NCBI GenBank assembly: GCA_964632005.1
Contig: CAZWAP010000006.1
Location: 27,922-91,921, forward strand
Direction of reading: 5' to 3'
From: CAZWAP01 sp964632005
Lineage (GTDB): Bacteria; Planctomycetota; Phycisphaerae; Sedimentisphaerales; Anaerobacaceae
DNA length: 64,000 nucleotides
In this document: positions 56,649-64,000 of the stretch, piece after piece
Layout: every line of letters begins with the position of its first letter
Numbering within the stretch: the stretch's first letter is position 1
Made by a program: the position numbers and the translations under genes
Notes under the pieces: generated by a model
Told to the model about the DNA's origin: nothing
What the model saw: the letters and a program-made list of their open reading frames with translations, nothing else
Databases searched by the model: none

Positions 56649-59306
56649 CTACTTGACTTGCAGCGCCCCGGGGCCTACAAGTTCGGCCTTTACTTTGTCC
56701 GCTTTTATGTCGTACTCGATTTGGTCGACCAGCGCGCCGTTGAACCTGCAGGGAAAGGCCTGGCTGCCGCGTACCTTCACCAGGGCGCGGGCGTGGTCGT
56801 AGAAGAGCTCGCCGCCGATGAACTCGTTGCCCTTGGCCTGATAGGTGATGCCTCCGGATGCGGTGAGCGTTGCCAGGTCGGTTCGGCGATCGCGCCCAGC
56901 GAGAAGGCTGGCTTCAACCCTGTCGGCGGTTACGACGATGTGGTCGGTGAACTTGCCGTTCTTTATGGGGAAATACTGTACGAGAAGGGCTCCTTCGGGG
57001 CCGGCCTGGGCGGTGATCTTGTTCTCGCTGGGGTAGTATTCGAGTTTGTCGTAATTCTCGATGATCGCCCAGCACGGCTTATCCAGGCTGAACCCGCTCG
57101 CGGTATCGTTGGCATCGGGAACCCGCACATTTGCGAACTTTATTAGGCCTGGTCCTTCGGCGATGTAGAGCTGGCGGTGCGGGTCATAGTCGAACCTGCG
57201 GCATATCAACTCTATTCCACTGAGCAATGATCCGCCGGCGGTTTTTTTCGTGGCGAGGGTGACGGCCCCGCCGTACGCGCTTAGATGCTCGATACGCTGC
57301 TTCGCAGCCGAAGCTGGAGCGTTGCTTTCAGCGGGCAGGTCCACCACGATTCGCTCTGACGAGAGTATATATTCTTCGACGTAGTTAGGCTCTTTGCGGA
57401 CCACGAGCGATTTGCAGTCGCCCTCGAACAGAATTTTGTTGCGCGCCGGCAGAAAGTGCGCCTGCTTTGCTGCGGTGACGGTAGCCGGGAGCGGCTGGGC
57501 CGCGTCCGGCCCGGTGCCGAACGAATCGATGTAGAAACCGAGCTTGACCGGGCCCTCAGCGAGCACGTCCGGTGCGCTGCCGGCGTCGGGCTTTCTGGCA
57601 GGCAGGTTGGCGATAAGCCGGCGCGATTCAAGCGTGAAGTTATGCTCCCCGGAAAGTTCGCCCTGCGGCATCGTGCACACACAATTGCCGTCGAAGATAA
57701 CCTGGTTTGCATCGGGGATGAACCGTGCGTGGTCTTCCGCGGTGACCTTTACCGGCACTGGGGGCTTTTTCGGCCTGGCCGCGTTGGGGTCCTCAACGTA
57801 GAAGGTTACCTCCACCGGGCCGTGGGCAATAACCTCGGGTGCCGGATTATCCGCAGCAGTCCGCCCCTGCGGGAGATTGACCGTTAACCTCGAGGCCGAG
57901 AGAGTTACGTCTCGCCGCTGGCTCAGTTCTTCCTGTGGCATAGTGCAGAGGCAGTCACCCTCAAAGACGGCCTGGTTGGCTGCGCTGGAGAAGCTGGCTC
58001 CGCTTTTCGAGGTTACCTTCACCGGGACCCCCCGGCGGTTTGGATCGGCTGCCGCGACCTCTCCGCTGAAGAATATCAGCTCTGATGGACCGTGGGCCAC
58101 GGCGCGTCGTGTAAGTGCACTGTACTCGATGTTCTCGGCCGAGAAAGTGGCCCGCCCGCCGGGGTCGTTGAGCTGTTCCGGGCGCCTTGGAGGCGCCTCG
58201 GCCGAACGGAAATCCTCGAGAGTCCGGCGGGAGTTCATCGGTGCAAGTAGCAGGCCGTTGTCGCAGGTTACCACGATTTCAGGCTCTGGGGCGGGGGGCT
58301 CGGCGGGCGGGTTGGGTCGCGGGCCCTGCCCCTGGCCCCCGGCCTCGGCGCCGCCGGAGACATTCGGCTCGCTTGCCTCCAGGGCACCCTTGGACCATAA
58401 GATGTCTTTGATCAGGACGGCATCGCCTGCGAAGGCCACGTGCTTGGGAGTTTCGATAAGGACGTTTTTGCTGAGGATACACTTGTAGTATTCTGCATCC
58501 GGCCGGGGCGTTGTGTTCTCGGCCGGCGAAGGGGCGGTGCCGGGGCTGGATTGGGCCGGCGGGCCCGGCTGTTCGGCCGTTGTTTCCGGGACGGTTGATT
58601 CGTCTGCCGAGCCATTGTGTCTCGGCCGGGCCCCGGAGAGCGAGAGGCTCGCCTGGCCAGTGATGTGCAGGGATTGGAGTTCGGATAGGCGCAGATATTC
58701 GAGTCGCTCTGTTATGTCGTTGTAGACGAATTCGAGGCCCCTGCCCACCAGGCGGACATCCTCAGAGACCAGGCGTACCGGCCCTGGGGTGGAGAACCGC
58801 GCCCTGTCGCTCGTGAAGATCAGATTGTCAAGGAAAATAGAGGTCTGCTTGTAAGGCCCCTGGCCCTTGGGCACGATTTTGATCACCACGTTCCCCGCGA
58901 ACATTGCATCCTTCGGCGTTGACCTGCCGACGATCGTCTCGAGCTCTGTTGTGCCGGTATCGGCCCGGATCTCGAAAGTGGAGTTTCTCTGGTGGACCTT
59001 CATCCACGGTTCGTCCACCTCCCATACGTCGCCGACGGCCCGGACCAGCTGAGAAAACCCGAACTCCCTGATGATCGTGCCGTTCTCATCTCGGTCTTGA
59101 TAGACGGGGTTCTTCAGCAGCGGGATCTGCACGTCCCCTATCCTGCCGCCCTGGCCCGTAATCCTGGCGAAGTTACTGTCAACCGCGCCGGGGGCCGTGC
59201 TGAACTCTGACGGCGGTCTCCTGGTGGATCGGCTGTAGAGTACGAATATCCAGACGAGCACCGCCAGGGAAACAAGGCCGATGAGTATTTTGCGTAGAAC
59301 AGACAT
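56649..59306 (-). CDS. Giant LptC/LptA-like LPS-transport protein
   Basis: An 885-residue single-span membrane protein. One N-terminal helix (about 8-25) anchors it, as in LptC. A first OstA-like beta region (about 60-220) is followed by low-complexity Pro/Ala/Gly linkers. Next come three repeats of about 110 residues, each opening with a GPxxxxF segment (GPSELIFF, GPVEVTFY, GPVKLGFY), then a PV-VT block and an NQVIFDGDC-like strand. A final OstA-like part follows (QIEYDIKADKVKAEL). LptC is about 190 residues in E. coli and LptA about 185. It lies 7 bases after kdsC, the place of lptC in the E. coli kdsD-kdsC-lptC cluster. It may span the periplasm as an LptC-LptA bridge. Confidence 0.72.
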   Translation of the reverse strand: MSVLRKILIGLVSLAVLVWIFVLYSRSTRRPPSEFSTAPGAVDSNFARITGQGGRIGDVQIPLLKNPVYQDRDENGTIIREFGFSQLVRAVGDVWEVDEPWMKVHQRNSTFEIRADTGTTELETIVGRSTPKDAMFAGNVVIKIVPKGQGPYKQTSIFLDNLIFTSDRARFSTPGPVRLVSEDVRLVGRGLEFVYNDITERLEYLRLSELQSLHITGQASLSLSGARPRHNGSADESTVPETTAEQPGPPAQSSPGTAPSPAENTTPRPDAEYYKCILSKNVLIETPKHVAFAGDAVLIKDILWSKGALEASEPNVSGGAEAGGQGQGPRPNPPAEPPAPEPEIVVTCDNGLLLAPMNSRRTLEDFRSAEAPPRRPEQLNDPGGRATFSAENIEYSALTRRAVAHGPSELIFFSGEVAAADPNRRGVPVKVTSKSGASFSSAANQAVFEGDCLCTMPQEELSQRRDVTLSASRLTVNLPQGRTAADNPAPEVIAHGPVEVTFYVEDPNAARPKKPPVPVKVTAEDHARFIPDANQVIFDGNCVCTMPQGELSGEHNFTLESRRLIANLPARKPDAGSAPDVLAEGPVKLGFYIDSFGTGPDAAQPLPATVTAAKQAHFLPARNKILFEGDCKSLVVRKEPNYVEEYILSSERIVVDLPAESNAPASAAKQRIEHLSAYGGAVTLATKKTAGGSLLSGIELICRRFDYDPHRQLYIAEGPGLIKFANVRVPDANDTASGFSLDKPCWAIIENYDKLEYYPSENKITAQAGPEGALLVQYFPIKNGKFTDHIVVTADRVEASLLAGRDRRTDLATLTASGGITYQAKGNEFIGGELFYDHARALVKVRGSQAFPCRFNGALVDQIEYDIKADKVKAELVGPGALQVK

Positions 59307-59313
59307 ACGAATT

Positions 59314-59829
59314 TCACTCGGGCAGGTATCTTTTCATCAGCTCGGGCCAGGCGCCCGTGCTCTTGAGAATGTGTTCGACGACCTCGCGGACAGCGCCTTT
59401 GCCCCCGGAGCGGGCGGTTACGTAGTCGGCGTGTTGCTTGACCTGCTCGACGGCGTTGGCCACAGCCACGCCGAAACCGACGTATCGGATGACGGGCAGG
59501 TCCGGCAGATCATCGCCGATGTAGGCGGCATTTTCAGCGCCCAATCCGAGTCGCTCGAGGAGCTTCTGGATGGTCGGGAGCTTTTGGTGGCACTCTTCGA
59601 AGACGTGCTGTACCTGCAGTTGATGCGCGCGGTGGATGGTGGGCTGGGAGGTTCGACCGCTGATCAAGGCGGTTTTCAGCCCGGCTCTGTGCCAGAGGCG
59701 GATGGCGTGTCCGTCGAGTACGCTGAAAGACTTGGTTTCGCTGCCGTCGCCGTTGACCGTGATGGTCCCATCAGTGAGCACACCGTCCACGTCCATCGCC
59801 AGCAGCTTGATTTTCGAGAGGTCCGACAT
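59314..59829 (-). CDS. kdsC: 3-deoxy-manno-octulosonate-8-phosphatase
   Basis: KdsC removes the phosphate from Kdo-8-P. It has 171 residues, a HAD protein without a cap: LLAMDVDGVLTDGTI is motif I, SGRTSQPTIHRA follows motif II, and YIGDDLPDLPVIRYVG is motif IV, with GKGAVREVVE near the end. Its gene lies 8 bases after kdsD and 7 before the LptC-like gene, an operon for Kdo and LPS export. Confidence 0.96.
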   Translation of the reverse strand: MSDLSKIKLLAMDVDGVLTDGTITVNGDGSETKSFSVLDGHAIRLWHRAGLKTALISGRTSQPTIHRAHQLQVQHVFEECHQKLPTIQKLLERLGLGAENAAYIGDDLPDLPVIRYVGFGVAVANAVEQVKQHADYVTARSGGKGAVREVVEHILKSTGAWPELMKRYLPE

Positions 59830-59837
59830 ATCCGCGC

Positions 59838-60815
59838 TTATCCTACAACCTTGATCGTCAGGATGTCCTGGACGTCGATGACCCCGACAGGTTTATTGTG
59901 GGCATCGACCACCGGCAGTTCGTCGATTCTGTACCTGTGAAAGATGGCGGTGGCCTCGGCGGCGAGCGCGTCGCTTCTTATCTTCTTGCACTCAGCGGTC
60001 ATCACGTCTCCGGCCCTCAGCTTGACCGTCCTTGTGCCGTGCTTCGTCATCAGCCGGCGAAGGTCGGCATCGGTGAGAATTCCCGCGAGCCTTCCGGCGT
60101 GGTCGACGATCATAACCGCGCCGTGGCGTTTCACGTCGCTGGTCTTGGCGAGCAATTGTTCGATGGTGTCGTCAACGCCGGCGATGGGCAGCTTTTCCCC
60201 CGGCCTGAACATCATCGACTGCTCGACCGTCATCAGTTTTGCGCCGAGCGAGCCCCCCGGGTGGAACCGGACGTAGTCCTCGACGCCGAAATCCCGCGCC
60301 TTCATAACGGTAAATGCCAGGGCATCGCCCACGGCGAGCATGCACGCGGTGGTAACACTGGGCGCTACTCCCAGAGGGCAGGCCTCGTCCATCGGCCCCA
60401 TGCACAAGGCCACGTCGCTGTACTTGCTGAGCGTCGAATCGCTCTGCCCGGTGATGGCGATCAGCTTTATTTGCAGTTGCTTGACGAGGTTTATCAGGCG
60501 GATGATCTCGTCGGTTTCTCCCCCGTAGCTCAGCACCAAGACTATATCCTCTTTTCGGAGCCTGCCCAGATCGCCGTGGACCGCCTCGGCCGGATGGAGA
60601 AAATGGCTGGGCGTGCCTGTAGAGGCCATAGTTGCACTTATTTTTTGTCCTATTATGCCGGCCTTGCCGATGCCGCTGACTATGCAGGAGCCGGGGCAGT
60701 GAAAAATCATCTCGGCTGCCTTCTGAAAAGCAGCATCGACAACGTGCACTACGGAGGCGACGGCCTCACCCTCGGCCTTGATAACCTGCCTGGCGTAGTC
60801 AAGGTCGAAGTTCAT
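59838..60815 (-). CDS. kdsD: Arabinose-5-phosphate isomerase
   Basis: KdsD makes arabinose-5-phosphate, the Kdo precursor. It has 325 residues from the ATG at 60815, with GGAG 8 bases upstream. An SIS domain (VSGIGKAGIIGQKISATMAS, STGTPSHFLHPAEAVHGDLG, with the conserved His and Glu) is followed by two CBS domains (MVDHAGRLAGILTDADLRRL-like and VVDAHNKPVGVIDVQDIL). Full KdsD layout. A 73-base gap separates it from rng. Confidence 0.95.
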   Translation of the reverse strand: MNFDLDYARQVIKAEGEAVASVVHVVDAAFQKAAEMIFHCPGSCIVSGIGKAGIIGQKISATMASTGTPSHFLHPAEAVHGDLGRLRKEDIVLVLSYGGETDEIIRLINLVKQLQIKLIAITGQSDSTLSKYSDVALCMGPMDEACPLGVAPSVTTACMLAVGDALAFTVMKARDFGVEDYVRFHPGGSLGAKLMTVEQSMMFRPGEKLPIAGVDDTIEQLLAKTSDVKRHGAVMIVDHAGRLAGILTDADLRRLMTKHGTRTVKLRAGDVMTAECKKIRSDALAAEATAIFHRYRIDELPVVDAHNKPVGVIDVQDILTIKVVG

Positions 60816-60888
60816 TGGTACGCTCCAAAGTCGATGACAGTTTTCACCGATAGGCACTAATGGATTATGGGCGAACCGGGCCCGCGAA

Positions 60889-62427
60889 TCAATTGGAATC
60901 TCGCAGCTTTACCAGGCTGCCGCGCCCATTGTAACAGGCGATTTCGTGTTTTTCGCCGGTGTAGTCGGCCACCGCGTGTATTATAACCCGTTTCTCGTTG
61001 GCCTCCTCAATCTCAGCGATGGTGGTGCGCTTTTCATTCTGCAGGTAGTCGGCCACCTCAGGAGAGACGCATAGTTCGATACGTTTTACCTGGTCGTCGC
61101 AGGCCGCAAGGTTGAGCAGCCGGATAATCTCGATGGCAAGCGACTCGTGGCTCTTTACGAAGCCGGTGCCGCCGCAGTTGGGACAGGCCAGGTAGGTGCT
61201 TGACTGCAACGACGGCCTCATCCGCTGGCGCGTCATCTCGACCACGCCGAACCTGCTTATCCCGAGAATTCTAGTCCGGGCGCGGTCGGCCTTGACTGCT
61301 GCGCGAAAGGCCCTTTCAACGTCCTTGCGGTGCCGCGGATTGCGCATATCTATGAAGTCGCATATTATCAGCCCGCCGAGGTCCCGAAGACGCAGTTGGC
61401 GGGCTATTTCCCTGGCAGCCTCGACGTTGCTTTCGTAGGCCGTCGCCTCCGCACTTTTTTGATGGCGCAGCTTGCCGCTGTTGACGTCGATGGCAACCAG
61501 CGCCTCGGTCTGCTCGATCACGATCGACCCGCCGCTGCTCAGCTCGACCTTCCGCGACTGGACCTTGGCGATTTCCCCCTCGATCTTGTACTTGTGAAAG
61601 AGGGGGAGCTTCCCGTCGTAGAAGCTGACCCTTCGTTTCAAACGCGGCATAACAATCGATAGAAAGTCCCTGATCTTACGGACCACCGCCTCGGAATCGC
61701 ACAGTATCCTGCTGATCTTGCTGTTGAAGACGTCCCTGAGCGCCCTTATCACGAGGTCGGATTCCTGGTAAAGCGGGGCCGGCGCCGTTTCGGTCTCGAT
61801 TCGCTTCTCAATGGCCCGCCAGAGCCTTTGCAAGTATCTCAGGTCGTTTTGAATATCCCTCTTGGAGCATCCCTGGCCGGCCGTTCTTATGATGAATCCC
61901 TGCCCCTTCGGCGGCTCGATTTGTTCGAGGATTTCGCGCAGCCTCTTGCGCTCGTCTTCATCCTCGATCTTGTGGGAGACGCCGTGCCTTCGCATCCACG
62001 GCATCATCACCAGGTACTTGCCCGGCAGGGAGAGGTACGTGCTGAGGGTCGGGCCCTTCGTTTTTATGCCTTCCTTCGTAACCTGGACGACGATTTCCTG
62101 ACCTTTGCGCAGGCATTTCTGGATGGGCGGCCGGTCTTTGAGGGCCTTTCTTCGTCCGATACTCTCGACGTGTCTCTGGTGGGAGCCGGAAAAATATCGC
62201 GGGTGAAGGTCGCTTACGTGGAGAAAACCGTTCTTGTCGATGCCGAAGTCGATAAACGCGGCCTGTATGCCCGACTCAATGTTTGTTACCCTTCCCTTGT
62301 ATATGTTGCCCACGTGCGAGCCGGAGCCGGCCCTTTCAATGTAAAGCTCTTCGAGCGAGCCGTTTTCCACGACGGCCACGCGGCATTCCTCACTCTCGGC
62401 CACATTTATAAGCATTTCTCTTGCCAT
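60889..62427 (-). CDS. rng: Ribonuclease G/E family
   Basis: A 512-residue endoribonuclease of the RNase G type. The ATG at 62427 gives MAREMLINVAESEECRVAVV, the usual start. It has an S1 domain (NIYKGRVTNIESGIQAAFIDFG), the RNase-H-like and 5'-sensor regions, catalytic residues in VAIDVNSG and CDFIDM, and a CPNCGGTG zinc-link. It lacks the long disordered tail of RNase E. A frame open from 62541 would overlap the upstream gene and is not needed. It follows a DUF2344 gene at 52 bases. Confidence 0.96.
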   Translation of the reverse strand: MAREMLINVAESEECRVAVVENGSLEELYIERAGSGSHVGNIYKGRVTNIESGIQAAFIDFGIDKNGFLHVSDLHPRYFSGSHQRHVESIGRRKALKDRPPIQKCLRKGQEIVVQVTKEGIKTKGPTLSTYLSLPGKYLVMMPWMRRHGVSHKIEDEDERKRLREILEQIEPPKGQGFIIRTAGQGCSKRDIQNDLRYLQRLWRAIEKRIETETAPAPLYQESDLVIRALRDVFNSKISRILCDSEAVVRKIRDFLSIVMPRLKRRVSFYDGKLPLFHKYKIEGEIAKVQSRKVELSSGGSIVIEQTEALVAIDVNSGKLRHQKSAEATAYESNVEAAREIARQLRLRDLGGLIICDFIDMRNPRHRKDVERAFRAAVKADRARTRILGISRFGVVEMTRQRMRPSLQSSTYLACPNCGGTGFVKSHESLAIEIIRLLNLAACDDQVKRIELCVSPEVADYLQNEKRTTIAEIEEANEKRVIIHAVADYTGEKHEIACYNGRGSLVKLRDSN

Positions 62428-62479
62428 TGTCTCGTTCCCTGCTATGTGTTCTTCTCTGGCGCCCCTTACCCGTTTTGAT

Positions 62480-63130
62480 TCAGGAGCTTCGCCATTGCAC
62501 GGCGGTGCGCTTGACTGGACGGGCGAGCTTTTCAGCGTCAAGTCCCAGCAGCTCGAGAATCTCCTTCACACGAACAGAACCGGCCGGGCTGATTTCGCAT
62601 TCGACCGATACAATTCCACCATCGAGCCTCACCGACCTTATCAAGCCTCCCACATCCACCTGCTTGAACCTCAAGGCCCTGGCATCCACCAGCCGGCGGA
62701 CCACGCCGGACTTGCCCGCCAGCAGGTGCTCGATCTTATGCTTCAATGTATCGCCGGCGAACTCGGGCCTGACGGCCAGTATATAAGTCGCACTGGTCGG
62801 GCTGGGCGGCCTCAGGCCGGCGGCAACGCTCGCCGAGAGCAGCTCCAGACCCTCGGGCAGTTCGCCCGAGAGGGACTTGGTGATGTGGTCCGGCAGCTCC
62901 GAAGCGTCCCTGCGGACGGCCCGGCGATGAACCTTCAGTGCCAGCAACTCCTCATCCGACTCCACGCCCACGCTCCTGGGCAGGGGCAGCGAGATCCGAG
63001 GCCGGGGGTTGAAGCCCTCGCTGTACTGCAGCGCGATACCCCCCCTGATGCAGGCGCGCTGGAAGAGCCTGAGGGTCTCAGCGTGCGAGAGGAATCTAAG
63101 ATTGCCGTAAATCCTGAATTTTACAAGAAT
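62480..63130 (-). CDS. DUF2344 (TIGR03936-type) protein with unclear start
   Basis: A protein of about 216 residues. It keeps the family motifs in order: KFRIYGNLRFLSHAETLRLF at the N terminus, LQYSEGFNPRPRISLPLPRS, and VGVESDEELLAL. In most bacteria this domain is fused to, or follows, a radical SAM protein and precedes rng; here it stands alone just before rng. From the upstream in-frame stop at 63170-63172 to the conserved N terminus there is no ATG, GTG or TTG. An ATT at 63128-63130 would give the best N terminus; the GTG at 62971 would remove the conserved region. The exact start is therefore open. Its role in tRNA or ribosome biology is not established. Confidence 0.75.
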   Translation of the reverse strand: MLVKFRIYGNLRFLSHAETLRLFQRACIRGGIALQYSEGFNPRPRISLPLPRSVGVESDEELLALKVHRRAVRRDASELPDHITKSLSGELPEGLELLSASVAAGLRPPSPTSATYILAVRPEFAGDTLKHKIEHLLAGKSGVVRRLVDARALRFKQVDVGGLIRSVRLDGGIVSVECEISPAGSVRVKEILELLGLDAEKLARPVKRTAVQWRSS

Positions 63131-63185
63131 TAAGATAATATTGTTCGCAGCTTCTATTCGCCCGTTTCCTTATTCTTTCAGTGCC

Positions 63186-63210
63186 GCCGGCTCGCTGTGG
63201 CGAAGCCGGC
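63186..63210 (-). other. Strong hairpin upstream of the DUF2344-rng genes
   Basis: GCCGGCTCGC (63186-63195) pairs with GCGAAGCCGGC (63200-63210) with one bulged base and a TGTG loop. There is no T run, so it is probably not a terminator. It lies about 55-80 bases upstream of the DUF2344 reading frame and may be in its 5' leader. The rest of 63131-63378 shows GC-rich inverted repeats (ACGGCC/GGCCGT near 63355) after the neighbouring lipoprotein gene. Confidence 0.45.
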
Positions 63211-63378
63211 TGCACCACACGCTGGGGCTATCAAAACAAACCCTGCTCTCCGCAGCATTATCTGAAACTCTGCCCTAAAAACAAGGATTTTTTTTGAAAA
63301 AGCCGGTCCAGCTTCCAGAATCGAGCTTGCGGCCCCGGCCCAGCCGGGCCGTCACGGCCGCGGGCCGTCGGTCTGGGA

Positions 63379-64000
63379 CTAATTGGCCATTAGAGCCCTG
63401 ACTCTTTCGTCTCGCTTGAGGATAGGATTGCTGATCCGCTTACCCGTGTTCTCGCCGAAATGCTCGAACGCGGCCACCAGCATATAGTTGATCGTCTCTC
63501 TGAGGTCGGAGCCTGCCCCGACGCTGGTGATTTCACCGATCCACACGGGCACAATTTCCTTCGCCTTGCGGTAGGCCCGGCCGTCAATCAACCTGAGCAC
63601 CAGCCAGCGTGTGTACACAGTGGCCGAATATGGAACATACGTGGTATATGGCGGCGTGTGAATGGTCGATATGCGCGAATAAGGCTTGCCGCCGCAGGTG
63701 CCTGCCACGTTCACCGTTACTATATCGCCGGGCTCATATCCGGCCCGTGTCTCGACAGCCGTCCTGCCCGAGTCTATCCCGTAGCTAAAGAGCAGGTAAT
63801 AGTCCGGCTCGGTCCCTGCGGTGCTGAAGCCTTTTGTGCCGAGCAGCTTCTGTATTTTGACGGCGATCTCTTTCTCAAGAGAGCGATTCGTGGCGTTGCT
63901 GTCCTCGACGACCCCTATAGTCGAGACTGCGGGCAGGCCCAGGCTCTGTCCACTGATGGCAAAGCCGCTGATTTCCACGTCGTAGCGTGCAGCGCAGCCT
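63379..64000 (-). CDS. Lipoprotein of unknown function (N-terminal end outside window)
   Basis: The visible 207 residues begin GCAARYDVEISG at the right edge, so the lipobox Cys and signal peptide are just at or beyond the end of the window; a GTG at 63978 is inside the mature protein and is not the start. The rest contains TEPDYYLLFSYGID, TRWLVLRLIDGRAY and VPVWIGEITSVGAGSDL. This resembles the DUF4136 pattern of outer-membrane-associated lipoproteins, but I am not sure of the family. The gene has no clear intrinsic terminator. Confidence 0.6.
   Translation of the reverse strand, partial: GCAARYDVEISGFAISGQSLGLPAVSTIGVVEDSNATNRSLEKEIAVKIQKLLGTKGFSTAGTEPDYYLLFSYGIDSGRTAVETRAGYEPGDIVTVNVAGTCGGKPYSRISTIHTPPYTTYVPYSATVYTRWLVLRLIDGRAYRKAKEIVPVWIGEITSVGAGSDLRETINYMLVAAFEHFGENTGKRISNPILKRDERVRALMAN

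Overview
The window is GC-rich, gene-dense bacterial chromosome with no insertion sequence, integrase, CRISPR array, tRNA or rRNA gene that I can see. It looks like core genome of a diderm, probably a planctomycete of the Phycisphaerae type. The supporting signs are Kdo/LPS genes (kdsB, kdsC, kdsD and an LptC-like protein beside them), an Mla-type lipid transporter, lipoproteins with lipoboxes, a type II pseudopilin, secreted PQQ-type beta-propellers, a secreted sialate O-acetylesterase and a secreted gluzincin-like protein of a kind common in planctomycetes. The phylum call is an inference from gene content.

Layout. 1-7991 (minus): mutS (cut by the left edge), a divergent MnmE-like GTPase, coaX, obg, rpmA with its own promoter and terminator, a TlpA-like lipoprotein and a secreted DUF4432 protein. 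8440-11183 (plus): secreted esterase and pseudopilin. 11401-24580 (minus): folP, pdxB, amrS, a 975-residue FAD/Fe-S oxidoreductase, mlaF-mlaE, two beta-propeller proteins and a tandem-duplicated metallopeptidase-like protein. 24897-34237 (mostly plus): GAF-SpoIIE phosphatase, cmk-plsC, folC, a large secreted protein, mtnP and a coiled-coil lipoprotein, with one small minus-strand gene. 34263-36833 (minus): kdsB-pyrG, the pyrG product being divergent. 37173-41890 (plus): a ribose-type sugar ABC transporter with two binding proteins. 41923-44778 (minus): a glycogen-synthase-like glycosyltransferase and queF plus a zinc-ribbon protein. 45224-51716 (plus): a trpEGDFBA operon. 52053-56598 (plus): etfB-etfA-acyl-CoA dehydrogenase-HAD phosphatase. 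56649-64000 (minus): a DUF2344 protein, rng, kdsD, kdsC, a giant LptC/LptA-like protein and a lipoprotein cut by the right edge.

The most striking element is upstream of trpE. A near-consensus promoter drives a 17-residue leader peptide with three consecutive Trp codons (MKRIDRLNPAQWWWPAG). It is followed by mutually exclusive RNA pairings: a perfect 11-bp antiterminator and a terminator hairpin with a T run. This is a complete ribosome-mediated attenuator. The leader AUG lies almost at the predicted transcription start, so the leader peptide is probably translated from a leaderless RNA. The mutS and folC promoters show the same geometry. The trp cluster has no trpC.

Other points of interest are an 885-residue LptC/LptA-like protein with three internal repeats, a CTP synthase whose glutaminase triad Glu is replaced by Cys, an MnmE-like GTPase without its C-terminal Cys motif, a duplicated metallopeptidase with one dead copy, and a DUF2344 gene with no usual start codon.
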